Below the pieces are notes generated by a model. The model did not search any database. It was given only the letters and a program-made list of their open reading frames with translations, and was not told where the DNA came from. This document shows, one piece after another, positions 1-5,839 of a stretch of 8,850 nucleotides of DNA. The translations under genes were made by a program, and so were the position numbers. This DNA comes from a bacterium. Its GTDB lineage: Bacteria; Patescibacteria; JAEDAM01; Absconditabacterales; Absconditicoccaceae. Position 1 is the first letter of the stretch; each line of letters starts with the position of its first letter. The DNA lies in contig JAUMYK010000015.1 in assembly GCA_030528665.1 (NCBI GenBank), positions 21,364 through 30,213 on the forward strand, written 5' to 3'.

Positions 1-1038
1 GCTCTTCAGTCTTCACAAGATGCTCTTCAGTCTTTACAAACCTTTAGTTTGGATGCTTTGGAGGCGATGAGTCCTCAGACTCCCATTGCTTCTGAAGCTC
101 AGATCAATCCTCAGGAGGGACAGGCTGTGGCTAATCCGCAGATGCTTTCTTTAGATGAGATGATTGCTCAGCCGAATGTGAATACTTGAGCGGTTGCTCC
201 TATGACAGCAATGCCAGCGACTTGAGCGGATATGCCAGCAGCCGCTGTGGTGGGAGCAAATCCTTTGATGGCTCCTACAGCTTATCCTCCAGTGCAATCC
301 CCAGCTCCAAATGCTGGTTATGCTAAGTTGATCTCTGGAATCGTAGCAGGAGTGTTGTTTGTAGCGGTGGGAGCGATGCTTTGGATCAAATATCCTGATA
401 TGATTCAGCAGGTGATTGGTGGAACATCAAGTCCTACGCCAGTCCTTGAACAAGAGCAATTGCAGGAACAAACTCCAACAGAGGCTGAACATAATGCAGC
501 TCAGTTGATGCCTAGCGATACTGTTTTGCCAGAAGTTCCTGTGGAGGAGCTAGTAGATGTGATCCCAGATCTGAGTGCAGTAGAAGTGGATGCGCCGTTG
601 CTCTCAGAAGATATTCAGGATATTATCCTTGAACAACCAAATCAAGTGAGCGAGGAGCTGATGCAGGATGAGGAAGCTAGTGAAGCTGGACAAGAGGGAG
701 AAAATCCTGAACTCCCAAGTCAAGAAACTCCTCATCTCTTAGATCAAAGCTCTCAGAGTCCAGATGTCCTCTCTGCGGTAGAGGATTTAGTTGGTTCTAT
801 GGCTCCAGAATCAGTGATTGTAGCAGATATGAAGCTCCTTAGACAAGAATGAGAAACGCTTGCTAATCTAGGAAAGGACAATCAGAATAGAGCAATGATT
901 AAATGGGGAACTTATGTAGCCAAAGAAGTAGAGAAGCTTCAAGAATCTCTTGCAAATGGTGGCAAAATGAGTACATCTGAGTGGGCTGATAAAAAAGCAG
1001 AACTGAAAGCCTTTTTAGCTAAAGCTACTGATGGATAA
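1..1038 (+). CDS. Single-pass membrane protein of unknown function, 5' end outside window
   Basis: This is the last 345 codons of an open frame that enters from the left edge and ends at TAA 1036-1038. It contains three in-frame TGA codons (187, 223, 850), read as Gly. I do not recognise the family. The visible part starts with Ala/Gln/Ser/Pro-rich sequence, including a short repeat (ALQS at codons 1-4 and 8-11). One hydrophobic segment follows at about residues 110-129 (LISGIVAGVLFVAVGAMLWI), with a lysine at each end. After it comes a long, very acidic Glu/Asp/Pro/Gln-rich stretch (about 145-275), probably disordered. The C-terminus is Lys-rich and looks helical. This suggests a membrane-anchored protein with low-complexity flanks on both sides of the membrane; topology cannot be decided. 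The stop overlaps the start of the recombinase gene by 8 bases, so the two are probably translationally coupled. Confidence 0.8.
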
Positions 1039-2188
1039 TACTCAACATTATTTTTCTGAGTTTACTGAATATTGTCATCAATCGATGAGAAAGAAGAACG
1101 ACAACTGAAGTCAGACTTCTTTTTCTTCTTTTGCAAATATTGCTGAGATGCAGTCAGGATCTCTTAAATGAGGAGTTTCTACCTGATCTCTTGAAGAGAA
1201 CTTTTCCGTGGTTCAGGATGCTCAAGTTCCTGTCAAAAAGTCGCTTTCAAAATCTGTTTTTCCAAAATCCTCTTCTCATCTAGTAAAACAGCAAAAAACT
1301 GATCATCCTCATCGTATGTCCTCGCTTTTTGCGACTTTCCTCCATTATCTCACGCATACCAAAAATAGTAGTCAAAAGACAGTGAGAAACTATAGTCTCT
1401 GGATAGGAAGAATTATTGATTATTTGGGGAATCCGATGATCGAGGAGCTTAAACCAATTGATATTCTGAATTTTAGGATGTTTTTGGATGAGTTGGGACT
1501 TTCTCCAAAGACCATTAATTATCATATTATTGCGATGAGATCCTTCCTCAAATTTTTGCATAAAAATGAGGTAGCATGCTTGAGTGCAGAGAAGCTTGAG
1601 CTGTCCAAGATTCCTCAGAGAGAGGTGGTATATCTGCAGGAGGATGAGATTGAGGATATTCTTTCCGCTCCCTATCGCTACGAAAAGCATCCGCTCAAGC
1701 AGGCGAGAGATGTGTTGATCTTGCATATTTTATATGGGACGGGACTGAGAGTTTCGGAATTGATTAGTCTGAGGAGAGATAGTATCAATTTTGGACAAAA
1801 GCAGTTTTCGATTCGTGGGAAGGGGTCCAAGCTGAGATCAGTTTTTTTTACTTCTACAGCATTGGAGCTTTTAGAACAGTATTTGGATTTGAGAGAGGAT
1901 AGTTATGAAGCGGTTTTTATTAGTCTTTCGAGAAATAGTTACTGAAAGCAGATTTCGAGAAATTCGATTGAGGCGGTGGTCAAGCATTATGCTCAATTGG
2001 TAGGTATTACCAAGAAAGTTACGCCTCATACTTTGAGGCATTCTTTTGCTACGATGTTGATCAAAAAGGGAGCTGATATTAGGTCAGTGCAGACCTTGCT
2101 TGGGCATTCTTCGATTACGACTACACAGATTTATACCCATGTGGATGATCGCTATCTCAAGGGGGTGCATCAATTGCTCGATGAATAG
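1031..2188 (+). CDS. xerC/xerD-like: XerC/XerD-type tyrosine recombinase with N-terminal extension
   Basis: Site-specific tyrosine recombinase (385 aa), probably resolving chromosome dimers at a dif-like site or acting as a related integrase. An N-terminal SAM-like core-binding domain starts near residue 96 ([20 protein letters not shown]) and is followed by the catalytic domain. All expected active-site residues are visible: Arg240 in GTGLRVSEL, Lys264 in RGKGSKLR, His333 and Arg336 in HTLRHSF, His359 in LLGHSS, and nucleophile Tyr368 in TQIYTH. TGA codons at 1106, 1169, 1184 and 1943 are read as Gly; the last lies between the Lys and the HxxR motif, so with standard code the enzyme would be split. 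ATG 1031 was chosen because the frame is open from there and overlaps the upstream stop (ATGGATAA). It gives about 95 extra Ser-rich residues compared with the usual 300-aa Xer, so ATG 1316 (Met96) is a real alternative. I cannot separate XerC from XerD. Confidence 0.93.
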
Positions 2189-2190
2189 GG

Positions 2191-2230
2191 GCAATGCTGA
2201 TTGCAAAGGTCAGGATTTTTTCTTTTTTTT
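2191..2230 (+). terminator. Possible weak terminator after the recombinase gene
   Basis: Three bases after the recombinase stop lies a 5-bp hairpin, GCAAT (2191-2195) with ATTGC (2200-2204) and a GCTG loop. An alternative 4-bp stem CTGA/TCAG (2197-2200 with 2210-2213) abuts a 15-base T-rich tract (2216-2230, one C). The stems are short, so this is only a plausible Rho-independent terminator. Confidence 0.35.
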
Positions 2231-2289
2231 GAGATTGTATGGCTGATGACGCGGGATTTTGTGTGTTTTGTGATTTCTAGAAGATAAAC

Positions 2290-2318
2290 TTGACTTTTGT
2301 GTTGAAAGTCATAATAAT
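2290..2318 (+). promoter_or_regulatory. Candidate sigma-70-type promoter upstream of the folded RNA
   Basis: TTGACT at 2290-2295 matches the -35 consensus in 5 of 6 bases. A 17-base spacer is followed by AATAAT at 2313-2318 as a -10 box; an overlapping CATAAT (2310-2315) has a shorter spacer. Transcription would begin near 2325, giving a leader of about 210 bases before the ATG at 2538 that contains the whole structured element. Inferred from consensus only. Confidence 0.45.
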
Positions 2319-2331
2319 GAAGTTTCTTTAG

Positions 2332-2460
2332 TTGTTGATATGATCTGTGATGGTGATCGTAGCTATGGCATCTCTTCTCTTGACCTATTGGATTTTTAGA
2401 GTCCAAGGGGGGATTTTTGCTGTACGGTATCGCTGTTCGTACTCCGATCGGAGTGTATAG
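2332..2460 (+). CDS. Possible tiny membrane protein (alternative reading of the same stretch)
   Basis: With TGA 2341 read as Gly there is an open frame from 2332 to TAG 2458-2460. Starts could be TTG 2332, TTG 2335, GTG 2347 or ATG 2350. The ATG version encodes 36 residues, opening with a hydrophobic run (MVIVAMASLLLTYWIF) followed by a basic tail. A single-pass micropeptide or leader peptide is conceivable, but T/G-rich DNA produces such runs by chance, no ribosome binding site is convincing, and the frame coincides with the RNA structure. I favour the RNA reading. Confidence 0.15.
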
Positions 2461-2479
2461 ACTATGATCACTGGTAGAT

Positions 2480-2515
2480 GCTCCCCCCCTTTGGATTGGT
2501 GGTGGGGCTTTTTTT
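2480..2515 (+). terminator. GC-rich hairpin with T-run just before the unknown gene
   Basis: A C-rich arm (2480-2489) and a G-rich arm (2501-2508, GGTGGGGC) form an imperfect GC-rich stem followed directly by seven T (2509-2515). It lies only 22 bases before the next ATG and after the folded RNA, so it would either end a small RNA or act as an intrinsic attenuator of the downstream operon. Confidence 0.55.
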
Positions 2516-2537
2516 ATGTTTTGAAGAGTGAAGGAAG

Positions 2538-3869
2538 ATGGTATTGGATCGTGCGAAAAATATTAGTTTGCAGCGTGCAGGGCATGCATTTAAGACGGGA
2601 AGGTCATTTCATTTGGGGAATTTGACCATTAGGGATATGGTGCCACTTGTGGCGGGCTGTGAGGGCGAGGTATTTGATTTGAATATGATGTCGGATACGG
2701 CTTATTTCCCTCAAAAGTTGGTCTTTCAAGAGCGTATTTGTGATTTGCTTTTGGATGATAAGAGTAGTTATGTAGCTACGAGTAGGCTTCAGGCTCCACC
2801 AAAAATTACTACTCACAAGCCTGTAGCTCAGCTGGTGGAAAAGGCGTATGAGGAGAGTAAGACTTTGGGAGGATTTTGGATGCGTATCAATGAAGAACTG
2901 GGGATCGGTCAGTTTAAAACTTTTTCTCAAAAATTGCAGCACAATAGGGATTTGGTAGCAAAGGTTTTGACTAAGGTAACGAATGCTTTATCTCCAGAGG
3001 AGCTTTCAGCACTTTGGGCAAGATATGTATATAGAGATTCGCTAGGTCAGGAGCATCTTTTGAGACTTTCTGATTATTCTAGAGAGAGAGAGTACTTTAT
3101 TTATAGTGATGGTCTCCATACGGTAAAAGTTGACAAGAGCGAAATTGTTGAGGCGTGTTTAGATTTTTTTAAGCATTGGTCGAGCCTCTCTGAGAAACAG
3201 GTGGATCTCCAAGTAAGCTTGCCACAATGTCAGTGACCACTTTTTTCCAATGAGATGAATACCGTATTGCTGTATTTGATCGATGCGACTAGAAATGGGC
3301 AAGGAAAAGTATATCATATTGGTGGGCAAGCGATGTATGGTTATATCAAAAGAAGTCAGTTTCTCTCTAGAGTAAAGGAGATGTTGGAGTTGATTGATGA
3401 TGATCATGATATTACCAATGGGCTTCAATTGGATGGGATTGAGATTTTGCCTGCACATTTTTTCAGGTTTTTGGGCTATGATGAGCAGCTTTTGGACACT
3501 TTATCTCAGGTATTTGGGACAATGGATGAGATTGACTATCTCAATAAGGAAAAAGGGCAACTCTTCAAGCAGAATATAACGCATACTGATCCTTCGGTAC
3601 AGGAATTGATGCAAGGTGTCAAGCTCAAAAGGGCAAAGCAAGAGGAGTTGATCCGTATCTTGGCTTCGCATCAGGAGATTAACAAAATGCCCTATGCTAC
3701 GCTGAGAGAAGGAACCCTTTGTGAGCCGTATCACTCACAGCTTGATCTCTATGCTCAGCTTCAAGAGGGTTTTGATCCTAAGGAGAAGCGAGGGTTTTTT
3801 CTCGAGCAGGATTTGGGGCGTATTCAGACTGTAGTAGAGAAAGTAGTGGCACAGGCTTGCAAAAAGTAA
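2538..3869 (+). CDS. Unrecognised soluble protein, first gene of the murI cluster
   Basis: A 443-residue frame ends at TAA 3867-3869 and contains one in-frame TGA (3234, residue 233) read as Gly, without which it would look like two genes. I do not recognise the family. No signal peptide or membrane segment is visible. The sequence looks globular, mixed alpha/beta, with charged helical stretches in the last third (about residues 330-385, rich in Lys, Glu, Gln and Leu). I see no nucleotide-binding, zinc-binding or helix-turn-helix motif. ATG 2538 is preceded by AAGGAAG (2531-2537), a purine-rich ribosome binding site lying unusually close to the start. murI begins 23 bases after the stop, so the two are probably co-transcribed. 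A cell-envelope role is only guilt by association. Expression may be controlled by the hairpins upstream. Confidence 0.85.
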
Positions 3870-3892
3870 TTTTATGATGCTAGTAGAAAAGG

Positions 3893-4672
3893 ATGATTGG
3901 GGTATTTGATAGTGGATTTTGAGGATTGCAGACTTTGAAATATTTGAGGATTCAGTTTCCTCATGAGGATTTTATGTTTTTGGCGGATAATGCCAATGTG
4001 CCTTATGGAGATAAGTCTGAGGAGGCGATCAAGGCACTTACGATCAAGAATATTACTTGGCTCTTGGAACAAGGATGTCATCATGTGATTATTGCGTGTA
4101 ATACGGCGGTTGCTAGTATTTATAAGGACTGGTTTCAAGAAGATGTCAAAAAAAGACTGATCGCTGTTACGAGGTGTGGTGTTAAGGAAGCGATTTTGTA
4201 TAATTATCAAAAGATTGCGGTATTTTGTACGCAGGCTACGCATAGTTTGCAGGTTTATCCTCATCTCTATCGTGATTTGCAAGGACAGGGGGAGCTGTAT
4301 ACGATACCGACTCCTGAGTTGGTACCCTTGATTGAGGCAGGGCGTTTAGATTATGATAAGCTGTATTATTTTCTTGAGACCTACAAAAAGTATATTGCAG
4401 TTGGGACAGATGCTTTGATCCTTGGCTGTACGCATTATCCGATAGTGTTGGAGCTATTTTGGGAGCAATTTCCTCAGCTCAAGATTATTGATCCAGGGAG
4501 GAGTACGATTTTTACGCTGGACAAGAGGATTTCTAGAGCATTGGTCAAAAAAAAGTATGGACGCTGAGCTTTGCAAGTGTTTTGTACAGGATCGGTGGAT
4601 GAATTTGCTCAGGGGGCGAGGAGGATTTGGAAGACAAATGATCTCCCAATGATCAAGCATATTGTGTTTTAA
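3893..4672 (+). CDS. murI: Glutamate racemase
   Basis: Interconverts L- and D-glutamate to supply D-Glu for peptidoglycan; cytoplasmic, cofactor-independent, two-cysteine mechanism. The protein has 259 residues, normal for the family. Visible motifs are MIGVFDSGFGG (Asp6, Ser7; Gly10 is TGA at 3920), DNANVPYG for the conserved D-x-PYG, ACNTA with catalytic Cys69, PELVPLIEAG, and GCTHYP with second catalytic Cys179 and His181. A second TGA (4565, residue 225) is read as Gly and keeps the C-terminal helix in frame. ATG 3893 is the only possible start, since the frame upstream is closed by TAG 3884. AAAAGG abuts the start codon. One oddity: the segment after strand IAV reads TRCGVKEA where many homologues have a Pro-Gly pair. 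The next gene begins 33 bases downstream. Confidence 0.95.
3920..3922 (+). other. TGA read as Gly in the MurI N-terminal motif
   Basis: FDSGF-(TGA)-GL corresponds to the FDSGxGG motif of glutamate racemases. It independently supports TGA as Gly, and codon 10 of an otherwise intact gene is an implausible place for a lone nonsense mutation. Confidence 0.93.
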
Positions 4673-4705
4673 ATTCAGGTTTTTTTATCTTTTTTCTTGT
4701 GTATA

Positions 4706-5683
4706 ATGAAAAAAATTGATCTTCATCAGGATATTATCCTGTCTTTTGCCTCTGATGAGAGAGGATTTGTGGATGCGGAGTATGTGCAAGATTTGCATCA
4801 TACCTATGCTGGTGGACTGCAGGCTTATCAAGAAGCGGAAATAAGGCTGGTATGGGCAGCGAATTGGCCTTATCATTTGGATGGGGATCTTGAAAATCAC
4901 GAGCAGAGGAAAATCCGCTATGAGAGGGCAGTATTGTTTGATCAGCACGAGAAGATGCGTGCTTTGATGGCAAAGTATCAGATTGATGAGATTTTGTCTT
5001 GGAAGGATGTAGAAGAGCAATCAGGACTGGCTTTTTTGCATCATATTGAGGGCTATGATGATGCAGATTCAATAGAGGAGCTGGAGCATCTTTATGAGTT
5101 GGGTGTGAGATCTATGGGCTTTGTCTGGAATTTTGATAATAGTCTTGCCCATTGTAATTTGAGTCCTGATAAGGGGCTTACTGCACTTGGAAAAGCATTT
5201 GTTATCCGTATGCAGGAGAAAGGTATGCTGGTGGATACCGCACATATGAGCCATCAGAGTATGATGGATGTCCTCAGTTGTGCTACTAAGCCGATTCTCA
5301 ACTCTCATTCTAATTTGATGCATTTTTATCAGCATTCTAGAAATGTGCAGGAGAGTTTCCTTGATGCGCTCAAAGATAATGGGGGAGTGCTTGGACTCTC
5401 TGTTTACAAGGGCTTTATCAAGGGAGTAAATATGTCAGTTGGGATTCAGGATTATTTAGATCAGGTAGAATATGTGATCAAGCGTATTGGTCAGGATCAT
5501 ATTGCTTTGGGAACTGATTTTCATGGTTTGCCAGTTAAGCAGTGCTTGGATGGTCTTAATCATATTAGTCAGCTTCAGGACTTGGAAAAAGCGATGCTCG
5601 AGCGTTTTGGGCTGGAGATAAGCCAAAAATTTTTCTCAGCTAATGTCCTTAGAGTTCTTAAAGCAAATTTACCAGCAGAATAA
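4706..5683 (+). CDS. Peptidase M19 (membrane/renal dipeptidase family)
   Basis: Zinc-dependent dipeptidase of the amidohydrolase-fold M19 family, which cleaves dipeptides and often accepts a D-residue at the C-terminal position. The product has 325 aa. Ligand motifs are in order: DLHQD (His7, Asp9), HHIEG (bridging Glu115), VDTAHMS (His180), NSHSN (His201), SRNV (Arg212, equivalent of the substrate-binding Arg) and GTDFHG (Asp271), ending with the family-typical SANVLRVL. Start ATG 4706 places DLHQD at the very N-terminus as expected; a TTG at 4697 in frame is less likely. There is no signal peptide, so unlike the mammalian enzyme it should be cytoplasmic. No TGA codon occurs in this gene. 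No Shine-Dalgarno is seen, the upstream bases being T-rich. Following murI, a role in recycling peptidoglycan-derived or other D-amino-acid dipeptides is a reasonable inference. Confidence 0.92.
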   Translation: MKKIDLHQDIILSFASDERGFVDAEYVQDLHHTYAGGLQAYQEAEIRLVWAANWPYHLDGDLENHEQRKIRYERAVLFDQHEKMRALMAKYQIDEILSWKDVEEQSGLAFLHHIEGYDDADSIEELEHLYELGVRSMGFVWNFDNSLAHCNLSPDKGLTALGKAFVIRMQEKGMLVDTAHMSHQSMMDVLSCATKPILNSHSNLMHFYQHSRNVQESFLDALKDNGGVLGLSVYKGFIKGVNMSVGIQDYLDQVEYVIKRIGQDHIALGTDFHGLPVKQCLDGLNHISQLQDLEKAMLERFGLEISQKFFSANVLRVLKANLPAE

Positions 5684-5710
5684 TTATGCTTTATTAGCTT
5701 TCAAAAAGAG

Positions 5711-5746
5711 AAAAGACTGGTTTTGATCATCAAGGTCAGTTTTTTT
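5711..5746 (+). terminator. Rho-independent terminator closing the murI-dipeptidase unit
   Basis: A hairpin spans 5716-5740: ten pairs (three G-U) beginning ACTGG and ending GTCAGT, with loop ATCAT. Seven T (5740-5746) follow directly, and an A-rich stretch (5711-5714) lies before it. It sits 28 bases after the dipeptidase stop and before the helicase promoter candidate. Confidence 0.75.
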
Positions 5747-5756
5747 AAAACTTAAA

Positions 5757-5784
5757 TTGAAACTACAAACAGTTTTTGTACAAT
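5757..5784 (+). promoter_or_regulatory. Candidate promoter of the helicase gene
   Basis: TTGAAA (5757-5762) and TACAAT (5779-5784) are separated by 16 bases, each a close match to sigma-70 boxes. The pair lies just after a terminator and about 55 bases before the helicase ATG. The predicted 5' leader (from about 5791) is T-rich and has no clear Shine-Dalgarno. Confidence 0.5.
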
Positions 5785-5839
5785 CAAAAGTCAATGGTTC
5801 CATTTTTCTCTTTAGATTCTTAGTTTTTAACAATTACCT

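Larger units (their letters stand above)
2325..2515 (+). ncRNA. Structured leader RNA or small RNA, family not recognised
   Basis: Between a promoter candidate and a T-run hairpin lies a segment with extensive pairing. Helix 1 joins 2352-2367 to 2456-2472: 16 base pairs including three G-U, with one bulged A at 2461. It encloses a TTGGA/TCCAA hairpin (2388-2392 with 2402-2406) and an ACTCC/GGAGT hairpin (2441-2445 with 2450-2454, loop GATC). The latter competes with GTACG/CGTAC (2422-2426 with 2438-2442). CCAAGGGGGG (2403-2412) can instead pair with CCCCCCCTTTGG (2483-2494), the strand needed for the terminator hairpin. This resembles the terminator/antiterminator logic of an attenuator or riboswitch. 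It does not match the signal recognition particle RNA, tmRNA, 6S or riboswitch consensus sequences I know. It could also be a free-standing small RNA of about 190 bases. Start and end are inferred. Confidence 0.45.

Noticed and set aside
2207..2214. GGTCAGG as part of a signal recognition particle RNA
   Set aside because: The rest of the conserved core (GGAAGCAGCC with a GGAA loop) is absent.
2194..2280. 28-codon frame from ATG 2194 to TAG 2278
   Set aside because: It overlaps the possible terminator and T-tract, has no ribosome binding site and gives an uninformative peptide.
4702..4707. TATAAT as a promoter for the dipeptidase
   Set aside because: It overlaps the ATG, so transcription would start inside the coding sequence. 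No -35 box is evident and the gene is close behind murI.
4734..5072. Minus-strand open frame opposite the dipeptidase, and similar antisense frames under the recombinase, unknown protein, murI and helicase
   Set aside because: They lie opposite genes with clear family motifs and their translations (His/Ser/Gln/Arg-rich) show no recognisable protein pattern.
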